NCBI GenBank assembly: GCA_036518955.1
Contig: DATDMG010000422.1
Location: 1 to 33,991, forward strand
Origin: DATDMG01 sp036518955
GTDB lineage: Bacteria; Actinomycetota; Actinomycetes; Actinomycetales; Kineosporiaceae
DNA: 33,991 nt
Direction: 5' to 3'
The position numbers and the translations under genes are program-made. Below are positions 7,385-15,700 of this stretch, one piece after another (the first letter of the stretch is position 1; every line of letters begins with the position of its first letter). The notes under the pieces were generated by a model that was given only the letters and a program-made list of their open reading frames with translations, did not search any database and was not told the DNA's origin.

Positions 7385-10300
7385 TGAGCTTCGAGGCTGA
7401 TCCGCGTCGCGGGCCGAGGCGGCCCGTCGTGTCCCGTCGCCGTCGGGGGGCCCTCGCGCCGACGCTGGCCGCGCTCGGCGTGCTCGTCGTCGCGGCGTTC
7501 CTGCTCGCTTCCGTGTGGACCGACGTGCTGTGGTACCGGCAGCTGGGGTACGTCGCCGTCTACCGGACCGAGCTGATCACCAAGATCGGGCTGTTCGCGG
7601 TCGGCGCCCTGCTGATGGCCGCGGCGGTGAGCGCCAGCCTGCTGCTGGCCTATCGGTCCCGGCCGGTCTACGCTCCGGTGTCGACCGAGCAGGCCAGCCT
7701 GGACCGGTACCGGGAGACGCTCGAGCCGCTGCGCCGCCTGGTCGGGATCGCGGTGCCGGTGGGTCTCGCCCTGTTCGCGGGGAGCGCGGCGAGCCAGCAG
7801 TGGCAGACGTTCCTGCTGTGGTGGAACGCCGTGCCCTTCCACCGCACCGACATGCAGTTCCACCTGGACCTGGGCTTCTACGTGTTCACCCTGCCGTGGC
7901 TGCAGTTCATCTGCGGGTTCCTCACGGCCGTGGTCTTCCTGGCCGGGCTCGCCGCCGTCGTCACGCACTACCTGTACGGGGGCCTGCGCCTGCAGGGGGC
8001 GGGGCCGAGGATGACGTCGACGGCGCGGATCCACCTGGCGTCGCTGGCTGCCGCCTTCCTGGTGCTGCGCGCGGTGGACTACTGGCTGAGCCGGTACGAA
8101 CTGACGACCACGAACCGATCCTTGCTCACCGGCCTGAATTACGCCGACACGCACGCGGTGCTGACCGCGAAAGGCGTGCTGTCCGCGATCGCGCTGATCA
8201 TCGCCGTCCTGTTCGTCGTGGCGGCGCTGATCGAGCGGTGGCGGCCGCTGCCGGTCTACGGGGTGGCGCTGCTCGTCGTGTCGGCGATCCTGCTGAACGG
8301 GATCTACCCGGCGATCGTCCAGCGGTTCCAGGTCAAGCCCAGCGAGCAGTCGTTGGAGGCTCCGTACATCAAGCGGAACATCGACGCCACCCGGGCGGCC
8401 TTCGGGCTGGACAACGTCGAGGTCACCAGCGACTACGGTGGCGCCAGCCCGCAGGCGACCCCCCAGGTGCTGCGCACCGACGCGGCGTCCATCCCCGGGA
8501 TCCGGCTGATCGACCCGGAACTGATCGGTGACACCTATCGGGCGCTGCAATCGCTGAAGGGGTACTACACCATCCCCGGGGTGATGGACGTCGACCGGTA
8601 CACGATCAACAAGACCGAGCATGACACCGTACTCGGCGTCCGCGACATCAACCTGGACGGCCTGCAGGTCGGTCAGCGGGGCTGGAACATCGACCACATC
8701 GTGTACACGCACGGGTTCGGCGTCGTGGCAGCCTACGGCACGGTGCGGACGGGGGACGGGTCTCCGGCGTTCTTCGAGAAGGACATCCCGAGCAGCGGCC
8801 TGCTCGATCCGTACGAGGCACGGATCTACTTCGGCGAGAACTCGCCGGACTACTCGATCGTCGGCGCGCCCAAGGACGCCCCTCCGCGCGAGCTCGACTA
8901 TCCGGCGGACAACGGCGACGACCAGGCCAAGACCACGTACGCCGGGTCGGGTGGCGTCCCGATCGGATCCTTCTTCAACCGGTTCCTGTACGCGTTGAAG
9001 TTCAAGGAGCAGAACATCCTGCTGTCCGACGCGTTGAACTCCCACTCGCGGATCCTCTACGACCGCTCGCCACGGGAACGGGTGCAGAAGGTGGCGCCCT
9101 ACCTCACCTTGGACGGCGACCCGTATCCCGCCGTGGTGGATCGCGGGGACGGCAGCGGGCGGCGGGTCGTCTGGATCCTGGACGGGTACACGACGTCCAA
9201 CCGGTACCCCTACTCCCGGCTGGCCGATCTGAACCAGGTGACGTCGGACTCGCTGACGTCACAGGCGACGAACAACAATGTGGTCGCGTTGCAGTCGCAG
9301 CAGGTGAACTACATCCGCAACTCCGTGAAGGCCGTGGTCGACGCCTTCGACGGCAGCGTGACCCTGTATGCCTGGGACGATCAGGACCCGGTGCTGCAGG
9401 CATGGCGGAAGGTCTTTCCCTCGACGGTCCGCCCCCTGGCGGACATGAACGGCGACCTGATGTCGCACATGCGGTACCCGGAGGACCTGTTCAAGGTGCA
9501 GCGCACCCTGCTGGCGCGTTACCACGTGGACCAGCCGGACGCGTACTACACGAATGAGGACTACTGGGCGGTGCCGACCGACCCGACCGAGCAGAACGCC
9601 CAGAACAACCTCCAGCCGCCGTACTACCTGTCGCTGCAAATGCCCGGCACCGACCAGCCGAGATTCTCGTTGACCTCGGTGTACGTTCCGCAGGGGACGA
9701 GCGGCAGCCGGGTGATGAGCGGATTCCTGGCCGTGGACTCGGACGCCGGGACCGCCAAGGGCCAGCGTCGTGGCGACTACGGCAAGCTGCGGCTGCTGCA
9801 GCTGGCCAAGAACACCTCGATCCCGGCCCCGGCCCAGATGCAGAACAGGTTCTCGGATCCGTCCGTCAGCGGCGAGCTGAACATCCTGCGGAACCAGGGG
9901 TCGACAGTCGAGTTCGGTAACATGCTCACCCTTCCGCTGGGTGGGAGCCTGCTGTACGTCGAGCCCGTCTACGTCAAGGCGAAGCTCACCTCGGCGACCC
10001 CCTTCCTGAAGAAGGTGCTGGTCGGCTTCGGCGACAAGATCGGCTTCGCGGACACCCTGGACCAGGCGTTGACCCAGGTCTTCGGCCCGGGGGGAGCCAC
10101 CGGGGGCACGGGCGGGACGTCGGGTACGCCGCCGCCGTCCCCCGGGTCACCGTCGCCGAGCGCCGGGACGTCGACACCGCCGCCCTCGGCCTCCCCCGGA
10201 GCCGCTGGATCGGCCCAGGCGGACCTGACCGCGGCGCTGAGCGACGCCCAGGCGGCCCTCACGGCGTCGGACAATGCGCTCAAGGCCGGGGACTTCCAGG

Positions 10301-10449
10301 CCTACGGCGCGGCCCAGAGCCGACTCAGGGCGGCCGTGCAGCGGGCTCTGGCGGCCGAACAACGGCTCGCGGCGGCCGGCGTCTCCCCGACCGCTCGTGG
10401 CGCGGCGAGCGCGTCGGCCAGCAAGCCGCCGGCATCACCGACCGGCTGA
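7384..10449 (+). CDS. UPF0182-family large membrane protein
   Basis: 1021 aa. The N-terminal third carries about seven hydrophobic helices, the first near residues 25-45 (LAPTLAALGVLVVAAFLLA), after an Arg-rich cytoplasmic tail. From about residue 330 onward lies a large extracytoplasmic domain with conserved family segments (VTSDYGG, YYTIPGVMDVDRY, HIVYTHGFGVVAAYG, YGKLRLLQLAKN). The C-terminus has a Pro/Ser/Gly/Thr-rich linker and an Ala-rich helical tail (about 925-1005) common in actinobacterial members. The function is unknown; constant linkage to PPA1309, the PDZ-Lon protease and DUF2342 suggests a shared envelope task. A smooth, full-length frame with normal GC; the GTG start rests on the leaderless promoter and on the family N-terminus. 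Confidence 0.93.
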   Translation: MSFEADPRRGPRRPVVSRRRRGALAPTLAALGVLVVAAFLLASVWTDVLWYRQLGYVAVYRTELITKIGLFAVGALLMAAAVSASLLLAYRSRPVYAPVSTEQASLDRYRETLEPLRRLVGIAVPVGLALFAGSAASQQWQTFLLWWNAVPFHRTDMQFHLDLGFYVFTLPWLQFICGFLTAVVFLAGLAAVVTHYLYGGLRLQGAGPRMTSTARIHLASLAAAFLVLRAVDYWLSRYELTTTNRSLLTGLNYADTHAVLTAKGVLSAIALIIAVLFVVAALIERWRPLPVYGVALLVVSAILLNGIYPAIVQRFQVKPSEQSLEAPYIKRNIDATRAAFGLDNVEVTSDYGGASPQATPQVLRTDAASIPGIRLIDPELIGDTYRALQSLKGYYTIPGVMDVDRYTINKTEHDTVLGVRDINLDGLQVGQRGWNIDHIVYTHGFGVVAAYGTVRTGDGSPAFFEKDIPSSGLLDPYEARIYFGENSPDYSIVGAPKDAPPRELDYPADNGDDQAKTTYAGSGGVPIGSFFNRFLYALKFKEQNILLSDALNSHSRILYDRSPRERVQKVAPYLTLDGDPYPAVVDRGDGSGRRVVWILDGYTTSNRYPYSRLADLNQVTSDSLTSQATNNNVVALQSQQVNYIRNSVKAVVDAFDGSVTLYAWDDQDPVLQAWRKVFPSTVRPLADMNGDLMSHMRYPEDLFKVQRTLLARYHVDQPDAYYTNEDYWAVPTDPTEQNAQNNLQPPYYLSLQMPGTDQPRFSLTSVYVPQGTSGSRVMSGFLAVDSDAGTAKGQRRGDYGKLRLLQLAKNTSIPAPAQMQNRFSDPSVSGELNILRNQGSTVEFGNMLTLPLGGSLLYVEPVYVKAKLTSATPFLKKVLVGFGDKIGFADTLDQALTQVFGPGGATGGTGGTSGTPPPSPGSPSPSAGTSTPPPSASPGAAGSAQADLTAALSDAQAALTASDNALKAGDFQAYGAAQSRLRAAVQRALAAEQRLAAAGVSPTARGAASASASKPPASPTG

Positions 10450-10477
10450 CCCCGGGCCGCCGGCCGTCCGGCGTCCC

Positions 10478-10509
10478 GGCGGCGCGGCGGCGCGGCGGCG
10501 CGGCGGCGC
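10478..10509. repeat. Four tandem copies of 8-bp GGCGGCGC
   Basis: Four exact copies of GGCGGCGC lie directly between the UPF0182 stop and the tRNA promoter. They are probably a slippage product; no hairpin or regulatory role can be read from it. Confidence 0.8.
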
Positions 10510-10515
10510 GGCGAT

Positions 10516-10544
10516 TTGCTCTGCCGAAGGTGCTCGCGTAACGT
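10516..10544 (+). promoter_or_regulatory. Sigma-70-type promoter of the initiator tRNA gene
   Basis: TTGCTC (10516-10521) and TAACGT (10539-10544) are separated by exactly 17 bp. The predicted start near 10551 leaves a short 5' leader before the tRNA at 10556. Confidence 0.65.
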
Positions 10545-10555
10545 ACTGCTCACGA

Positions 10556-10632
10556 CGCGGGGTGGAGCAGCTCGGTAGCTCGCTGGGCTCATAACCCAGA
10601 GGTCGCAGGTTCAAATCCTGCCCCCGCTACCA
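10556..10632 (+). tRNA. tRNA-fMet (CAT), initiator
   Basis: Complete 77-nt cloverleaf with encoded CCA (10630-10632). D stem GAGC/GCTC, anticodon stem CTGGG/CCCAG with loop CTCATAA, T stem GCAGG/CCTGC with TTCAAAT. Three consecutive G-C pairs flank the anticodon loop, and position 1 (C) is not Watson-Crick paired with position 72 (T); both are hallmarks of initiator rather than elongator tRNA-Met. In Escherichia coli the mismatch is C1-A72; C1-U72 is what I recall for actinobacteria. It stands alone with its own promoter and terminator. Confidence 0.96.
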
Positions 10633-10649
10633 GGAAGTAGCAGGTCAGA

Positions 10650-10677
10650 GGCCCGGTACCGGAAGGTGCCGGGCCTT
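10650..10677 (+). terminator. Intrinsic terminator after tRNA-fMet
   Basis: GGCCCGGTACC (10650-10660) pairs with GGTGCCGGGCC (10665-10675) around a GGAA loop, an 11-bp stem with a single G-T wobble. It is followed by only two T residues, as is usual in GC-rich actinobacteria, and lies 18 bp after the tRNA. Confidence 0.75.
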
Positions 10678-10821
10678 CGACCATCTCTGGCGCGGCGCAT
10701 GCGGGCGGACGTGCGGGCGTCAGGGGCGGAACGAGCGCCCCGACGACAACCGCGGCACCCACCACGGGAGTGCCCACCATACGGATCCGGGGGATTCGGC
10801 GACCCCGGCTCGTCGTCCCCG

Positions 10822-10935
10822 CTGTGGCGGGGGGTCCTCGCCGTCCTCATCGCCGTGGTGTCCGTGGCCTGGCCCGGTGTGACCGTCGGGGCCTTGGTGA
10901 TCCTCTTCGCCGCCTTCGTGACGGCCGTCGTGGAC
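10822..10935 (+). pseudogene. HdeD/DUF308-like membrane-protein fragment
   Basis: About 38 codons read LWRGVLAVLIAVVSVAWPG then VTVGALVILFAAFVTAVVD. This is the signature two-helix unit of HdeD-type acid-resistance (DUF308) proteins, with their WPGxTxxAL turn. Whole proteins have three such units (about 180-200 aa); only one is here, without a plausible start, and Arg/Pro-rich sequence follows immediately. The frame happens to stay open into the acyl-CoA dehydrogenase gene, but the relic should not be taken as part of that protein. A decayed gene remnant is the best reading. Confidence 0.45.
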
Positions 10936-11010
10936 CACACCATCCCCCGCCAGGGACCCTGCCGGCGGGGTCGCCCCCTTCTGCGAGGGATCGGTCCCGC
11001 TGGTGGGCAG

Positions 11011-11027
11011 GTTACCGAATGTAACAT
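11011..11027 (+). promoter_or_regulatory. Palindromic operator overlapping a leaderless -10 box
   Basis: GTTAC-CGAAT-GTAAC (11011-11025) is a perfect inverted repeat. Its right arm overlaps TAACAT (11022-11027), a TANNNT -10 box that ends 7 nt before the ATG at 11035. A dimeric repressor (TetR-type regulators commonly control acyl-CoA dehydrogenases) bound here would block transcription initiation. No regulator gene is adjacent. Confidence 0.55.
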
Positions 11028-11034
11028 CCTGGGC

Positions 11035-12705
11035 ATGTTGCGTCCTGACCTGCCAGCATCCGCGCGCGAGGCCCACCAGGTCACCAACCAGCCGCCACCC
11101 CTGCAGCCGTACGACGCATCGGACGACGCGGCCCTGCTCGACGGGCTGCGCCGGGAGGGCGCCGGGTGGGCCGAGGCCGACGTCCGGCGCCTGGGCCGGC
11201 TGGCCGGGAGCGAACAGGCCCAGGGGTGGGCGTCCCAGGCGGATCGGAACGTGCCGGTCCTGCGCACGCACGACCGATTCGGGCACCGGATCGACGAGGT
11301 GGAGTTCCACCCCAGCTGGCACCAGCTGATGCGGGTCGCGGTCGCGGAGGGCCAGGGCGCGACACCCTGGGTCGAGGACCGGCGCGGCGCCCACGTGGCC
11401 CGCATCGCGCGTGGCCTGGTGTGGGGGCACACGGACGCCGGTCATGCCTGCCCGATGGCGATGACCTATGCCGTGGTGCCGGCGTTGCGCCACCAGCCGG
11501 ACCTGGCCGCGATCTACGAGCCGTTGCTCGCCAGCCGCGTCTACGACCCTGGGCTGCGGGTCCCCACCACCAAGCAGGGCCTGCTCGCCGGGATGGGCAT
11601 GACCGAGAAGCAGGGCGGCTCCGACGTCCGTGCGAACGCCACCACCGCGACGCCGACCGCGGAGCCGGGCATGGCCACCCTGCACGGCCACAAGTGGTTC
11701 ACCTCCGCGCCGATGTGCGACCTGTTCCTGGTCCTGGCCCAGGCGCCGGGCGGGCTCTCCTGCTACCTGGTGCCGCGCGTGCTGCCGGACGGGAGCCGCA
11801 ACGCCTTCCGGATCCAGCGGCTGAAGGACAAGCTGGGCAACCGTTCGAACGCGTCGTCGGAGCCGGAGTTCGACGGCACGGTCGGCTGGCTCGTCGGCCT
11901 CGAGGGCCAGGGGGTCAAGACCATCATCGAGATGGTGAACTGCACGCGCCTCGATTGCGTGATGATCTCGGCGGCTCTGATGCGCAAGACGCTCGTCGAG
12001 GCCGCTCACCACGTCCGGTACCGGCGGGCTTTCGGGGTGACGCTGGTCGAGGCGCCGCTGATGCGCAACGTGCTGGCCGACCTGGCGCTGGAGTCGGAGG
12101 CCGCGACGGCGCTGACCCTGCGGCTGGCCGGCGCTGCCGACCGGGCGCTGGCGGGCGACGAGTCCGAGCGGGCGTTCCGCCGGATCGGGACGGCGATCGG
12201 CAAGTACTGGGTCACCAAGCGGGCGCCCGCCTTCACCGCGGAGGCCCTGGAATGCCTGGGAGGCAACGGGTACGTCGAGGAGTCCGGCATGCCGCGGCAC
12301 TACCGGGAGGCGCCGCTGCAGTCCATCTGGGAGGGGTCGGGGAACGTCAGCGCCCTCGACGTCCGCCGCGCGCTCGTCCGTGAGCCCGGGGCGGCGGCCG
12401 CGCTGCTCACCGAGTTGGACGCCGCGCGCGGCGCCGACCGGCGCCTGGACGCCGCGGTGGGCCGGACCAAGTCGGCGCTCGGCGACCTGGCGGGCACCGA
12501 GGGGGCGGCCCGCCGCCTCGTCGAGCAACTGGCCCTGGCGCTCCAGGGCGCGCTGCTCGTCCGGTACGCGCCGGCCGCGGTGGCGGATGCCTTCTGCGCC
12601 AGCCGGATCGGCGGCGACTGGGGTCACGCCTTCGGCACGCTGCCCGCCTCGGCCGACCTCGGAGCGGTCCTGCAGCGGAGTCTGCCCGGTGCCGGCCCGG
12701 CGTAG
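11035..12705 (+). CDS. AidB/isovaleryl-CoA-dehydrogenase-type acyl-CoA dehydrogenase
   Basis: 556 aa, the length of AidB (541 in Escherichia coli) rather than ordinary ~390-aa acyl-CoA dehydrogenases. Family motifs are clear: GMGMTEKQGGSDVRANAT, GHKWFTSAPMCDLFLVLAQ, the LKDKLGNRSNASSEPEFDG loop, ECLGGNGYVEESGMPRHYRE, and SIWEGSGNV near residue 440. The C-terminal ~110 residues form the extra helical domain that binds DNA in AidB. Escherichia AidB is an FAD-binding protein of the adaptive response to alkylation; many actinobacterial homologues probably act in lipid metabolism instead. Control through a palindrome over the -10 box fits an inducible gene. ATG at 11035 follows from the leaderless promoter and from homology; the frame is open further upstream but holds an unrelated relic. 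Confidence 0.88.
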   Translation: MLRPDLPASAREAHQVTNQPPPLQPYDASDDAALLDGLRREGAGWAEADVRRLGRLAGSEQAQGWASQADRNVPVLRTHDRFGHRIDEVEFHPSWHQLMRVAVAEGQGATPWVEDRRGAHVARIARGLVWGHTDAGHACPMAMTYAVVPALRHQPDLAAIYEPLLASRVYDPGLRVPTTKQGLLAGMGMTEKQGGSDVRANATTATPTAEPGMATLHGHKWFTSAPMCDLFLVLAQAPGGLSCYLVPRVLPDGSRNAFRIQRLKDKLGNRSNASSEPEFDGTVGWLVGLEGQGVKTIIEMVNCTRLDCVMISAALMRKTLVEAAHHVRYRRAFGVTLVEAPLMRNVLADLALESEAATALTLRLAGAADRALAGDESERAFRRIGTAIGKYWVTKRAPAFTAEALECLGGNGYVEESGMPRHYREAPLQSIWEGSGNVSALDVRRALVREPGAAAALLTELDAARGADRRLDAAVGRTKSALGDLAGTEGAARRLVEQLALALQGALLVRYAPAAVADAFCASRIGGDWGHAFGTLPASADLGAVLQRSLPGAGPA

Positions 12706-12828
12706 GTGGCTCGCCGGCACGTTCGGCAGGGTGGGGGCGGATGCGGAACAATCCCCGTCGGGTGCCGGGCTCCGGTCATCGCCGTCACCCGTCCCCTGTC
12801 GTGGTACACCGGTCGATCGAGGAGCGGG

Positions 12829-14535
12829 ATGCTGCAGGCGCAGCCTTATGCGCTGGTGCAATTCGTCGCCGCCCCGGCCGGTCTCCTGATCGGCGCCCTG
12901 GCCTGGCGACGGCGCCATGCCGTCCCCAGCATGCGCTATGTGGTGCTGCTGTCGGCAGGACTCGTGCAATGGTCTCTGTCAGCCACCGCGGCAGCCTGTT
13001 TCGACGATCTGGATCTGCAGGTCGCGTTCACGCTGGGGTTCTTCCCGGGCGTCTCGGTCGTGGCGCTGGGGTTCTACCTGCTGTGCCGGCGGGCGGTCGA
13101 TCGGGACTTCCAGGTGACGCGGCGTTCACGGCTGGTGGTGGGCGCTGCGCCCACCCTGGTCACCCTGTTGGCCGTGACCAACCCTTGGCACGGTTGGGTG
13201 ATCTCGTCGGCGCGGCTCATCGGGCGCCCCGCGATGCTGGAGTACCACGTGGGGCCGGGGTACTGGGCGCACACGGTCTACTGCTACGGGCTGATGTCCT
13301 GGGGTCTGAACGGCGTGCTGCGCGGCGCCCTGACCCGAACCTCGGCGTTGCAGCGCCGGCAGTTGGTCACGCTCCTGGCGGCGTCGGGCCTGCCGCTCGC
13401 GGGCAATATCTGGACGGTCTCCCACTTGGGCCGGGGGGCGGTCGTCGACCTGACGCTGCCCTGTTTCGTGCTCACCGCGGCGATCGCGGGGTGGGCGACG
13501 GCCCAGACGGACGTGCTCCGGCTCGATCCGGTGGCCCGTGCCGTCGTCCTGGACCGGATGCAGGACGCCGTCCTGGTGGTCGACACCGGGCGCCGGCTCC
13601 TCGACCTCAACCCGGCCGCCGAGCGCCTGCTCCGGCTGCTCGTTCCGGACCTACCCGCTCGGCTGACCGGCGTGCCCTGGCACGAGCTGCGCTTCCCGGC
13701 TGCGGCCCGGGAGCCGGACCGGCAGCAACTGCGGGTGGGGGGCCTTCCCGGCGACGGGATCCAGGACGGCGAGTACTGGCTGCAGGCGGGTGGGCGGGCG
13801 ATGGCTGTGGACATCCGGTCCAGCGTGCTCCGCGGCCGCCGGGGCGACCCGATCGGGTGGGTGGTCGTCGTCCGGGACATCACCGAACTGCGCACCCGGG
13901 AGCGGGAGCTGGCCGCGACGAACGCGCGGCTGGAGACCATGAACCAGCAACTGCGCGGCCAGTTGGAGACCATCGGCCGGCTCCAGGCGGATCTCGCCGA
14001 GCAGGCCGTCAGGGACGCCCTGACCGGCCTCCACAACCGCCGGCACCTGCTCAGCGCGCTGGCCGCGGACATCTCCCGCGGACGGGTGACCGGGGTGCCG
14101 CTCGCGGTGATTCTGCTGGATATCGATCACTTCAAGCAGGTCAACGACCGCCACGGCCACCACGTCGGCGACGATCTGTTGATCGCCGTCGCGGGCGCCC
14201 TGGCCGGCGCGATGCGCGTCGGCGACACGCTGGCGCGTTACGGCGGCGAGGAGTTCGTCGCCGTCCTGATCGGCCTGGAACAGCACCGGGCCTGGGCCCG
14301 CGCGGACGAGCTGCGGAAGCAGTGCGCCGCGGTGGCCGTTCCCTCCGAGTCCGGGCCGGTGCGCACCACGATCAGCGCCGGCGTGGCCACCAGCCAGACC
14401 GTTGGCTACCACCCGGAGCTGCTCCTCCGGGCCGCCGACGAGGCCCTGTACCGGGCCAAGGCCGAGGGGCGCAACCGAGTGCTGCTGGCCGGGCCGCCGT
14501 CGATGCCGCCCGAGCCGCGACCCGTCCCCGTCTGA
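12829..14535 (+). CDS. Membrane sensor diguanylate cyclase (7TM-PAS-GGDEF)
   Basis: 568 aa from ATG at 12829, preceded by GAGGAG 4 nt upstream; an earlier in-frame start lacks a ribosome-binding site. Residues 1-225 contain about seven hydrophobic helices of the histidine-kinase N-terminal 7TM type. A PAS domain follows (about 240-355, LDRMQDAVLVVDTG to VRDITELRTRE), then a coiled coil (356-392), then GGDEF (393-560). The active site is GGEEF at 472-476, with metal/substrate residues in LLDIDHFKQVND. RVGD at 463-466 is five residues before it, the position of the product-inhibition RxxD I-site. It should therefore make cyclic di-GMP in response to an unknown membrane or ligand signal and be feedback-inhibited. 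It lies 123 bp after the acyl-CoA dehydrogenase gene. Confidence 0.92.
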   Translation: MLQAQPYALVQFVAAPAGLLIGALAWRRRHAVPSMRYVVLLSAGLVQWSLSATAAACFDDLDLQVAFTLGFFPGVSVVALGFYLLCRRAVDRDFQVTRRSRLVVGAAPTLVTLLAVTNPWHGWVISSARLIGRPAMLEYHVGPGYWAHTVYCYGLMSWGLNGVLRGALTRTSALQRRQLVTLLAASGLPLAGNIWTVSHLGRGAVVDLTLPCFVLTAAIAGWATAQTDVLRLDPVARAVVLDRMQDAVLVVDTGRRLLDLNPAAERLLRLLVPDLPARLTGVPWHELRFPAAAREPDRQQLRVGGLPGDGIQDGEYWLQAGGRAMAVDIRSSVLRGRRGDPIGWVVVVRDITELRTRERELAATNARLETMNQQLRGQLETIGRLQADLAEQAVRDALTGLHNRRHLLSALAADISRGRVTGVPLAVILLDIDHFKQVNDRHGHHVGDDLLIAVAGALAGAMRVGDTLARYGGEEFVAVLIGLEQHRAWARADELRKQCAAVAVPSESGPVRTTISAGVATSQTVGYHPELLLRAADEALYRAKAEGRNRVLLAGPPSMPPEPRPVPV

Positions 14536-14671
14536 CTCGTCGCAGCCCCTCGACGGGGAGTAGTAGATCCTCCAGACTTTCTTGGTGCAGTTTGACGCTC
14601 TGCTCGCGACCGCGGCCTTCGGTGTCGGCGGTGCCCGGCCGCGCTCGGGAGCCCGGCTGGATGGCCGCAGA

Positions 14672-14713
14672 CTGATCGGGCGGCCCTGATCGGGCGGCCC
14701 TGATCGGGCGGCC
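14672..14713. repeat. Three tandem copies of 14-bp CTGATCGGGCGGCC
   Basis: Three exact copies lie between the convergent diguanylate cyclase and dioxygenase genes, ending 9 bp before the dioxygenase stop. No strong hairpin forms across the array. Probably a slippage expansion. Confidence 0.85.
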
Positions 14714-14722
14714 CTGCCGTGG

Positions 14723-15496
14723 TCAGCCGAGCTGGACCGAGCGCTTCGCCATCCCCAACCAGAAGCCGTCGATGACGCTGCGCTGCGTGGCCAACTCGTC
14801 CTGGGCTGCGCCCAGGGTCACGAACAGCGGCGCGAAGTGCTCCGTACGCGGGTGGGCGAGCCGCCCCGCGGGGGACGCGTGCTCGAAGTCGATCAGCGAG
14901 TCGACGTCTCCGCTGGCAAGTGTCTCCCGACCCCACTCGTCGAACTCCCGGCTGAAGCCGGGGATGCCGCCGTCCAGGCTCAGGGCCCGCAGGTTGTGCG
15001 TGAAGAAGCCGCTGCCGATGATCAATACACCTTCGTCGCGCAGCGGAGCGAGCCTGCGGCCGATGGCCATCAGCTGCTGCGGGTCGAGCGTGGGCAGGGA
15101 GATCTGCAGCACCGGGACGTCGGCCGCTGGGTACATCTCCACCAGCGGCACGTAGGCGCCGTGGTCGAGCCCCCGGTCGGGGACGTCGTGGACCGGGGTG
15201 GCGGAACTGCGCAGCAGGGCACGGACCCTGCGCGCGAGGTCGGGCGCACCGGGCGCGGGGTAGGTGACCCCGTAGTACTTCTGCGGAAACCCGTAGAAGT
15301 CGTAGTAGAGCGGCACCGTGGTGGTCGCGCCGATCGCGAGCGGCGCATCCTCCCAGTGCGCCGAGATGACGGCGATCGCGGTCGGACGCGGCAGCGTCGC
15401 GGCCCAGCGGGCGAGCTGACGGGGCCAGATCGGGTCGTCGGCCAGGGGTGGCGCCCCGTGGCTCAGGTACAGGGCGGGCATCCGGTTCGTGGTCAT
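14723..15496 (-). CDS. DODA-type extradiol ring-cleavage dioxygenase (LigB/YgiD-like)
   Basis: 257 aa. It belongs to the LigB-superfamily DODA group. Visible metal-site segments are YLSHGAPPL (His near residue 12), SAHWEDAPL (His near 46), the catalytic-helix LDHGAYVPL, and TEHFAPLFVTLGA near the C-terminus. Plant relatives cleave DOPA; bacterial members open catechol-like rings or deal with quinone stress. ATG at 15496 is preferred over the in-frame GTG at 15499 because AAGGAG lies 6 nt before the ATG and only 3 nt before the GTG. It is monocistronic, with a strong promoter flanked by two operator-like sites, so expression is probably induced by an aromatic or quinone signal. Confidence 0.9.
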   Translation of the reverse strand: MTTNRMPALYLSHGAPPLADDPIWPRQLARWAATLPRPTAIAVISAHWEDAPLAIGATTTVPLYYDFYGFPQKYYGVTYPAPGAPDLARRVRALLRSSATPVHDVPDRGLDHGAYVPLVEMYPAADVPVLQISLPTLDPQQLMAIGRRLAPLRDEGVLIIGSGFFTHNLRALSLDGGIPGFSREFDEWGRETLASGDVDSLIDFEHASPAGRLAHPRTEHFAPLFVTLGAAQDELATQRSVIDGFWLGMAKRSVQLG

Positions 15497-15521
15497 CACG
15501 TGCTCCTTGCCACAGGATTGA

Positions 15522-15533
15522 TTGATAGCTCAA
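15522..15533 (-). promoter_or_regulatory. Operator-like site O1, TTGA-N4-TCAA
   Basis: TTGATAGCTCAA is an inverted repeat placed just downstream of the predicted transcription start of the dioxygenase gene. It matches the second site at 15560-15571; the longer arms GCTCAACTA (15528-15536) and TAGTTGAGC (15557-15565) are perfect complements. Confidence 0.6.
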
Positions 15534-15542
15534 CTAACTGCG

Positions 15543-15571
15543 ACGATAGGGCGACATAGTTGAGCAGTCAA
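15543..15571 (-). promoter_or_regulatory. Strong sigma-70-type promoter of the dioxygenase gene with operator O2
   Basis: On the minus strand TTGACT (15571-15566), a 17-bp spacer and TATCGT (15548-15543) form a near-ideal promoter; the start would fall near 15536. Operator O2, TTGAGCAGTCAA (15560-15571), covers the -35 element. With O1 just past the start site, a repressor could clamp both ends. Confidence 0.65.
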
Positions 15572-15700
15572 GTAAGCTCGGGACGACCCTGCGCCGACCC
15601 AGGACCTCGTTCGCCCGCGGTCCAAGATCCGTGTCACTGCCCGGGTGGAGTTACACTCAGTTCTTATTGACCCTGATTCCCGCTGCGGAAGGTGCCTACC

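Noticed and set aside
10478..10509. Regulatory role of the GGCGGCGC array
   Set aside because: Simple GC slippage repeat upstream of a self-sufficient tRNA promoter; nothing suggests function.
10720..12969. 749-codon minus-strand frame opposite the acyl-CoA dehydrogenase
   Set aside because: Low-complexity Arg/Gly/Ala sequence without domains; typical shadow frame.
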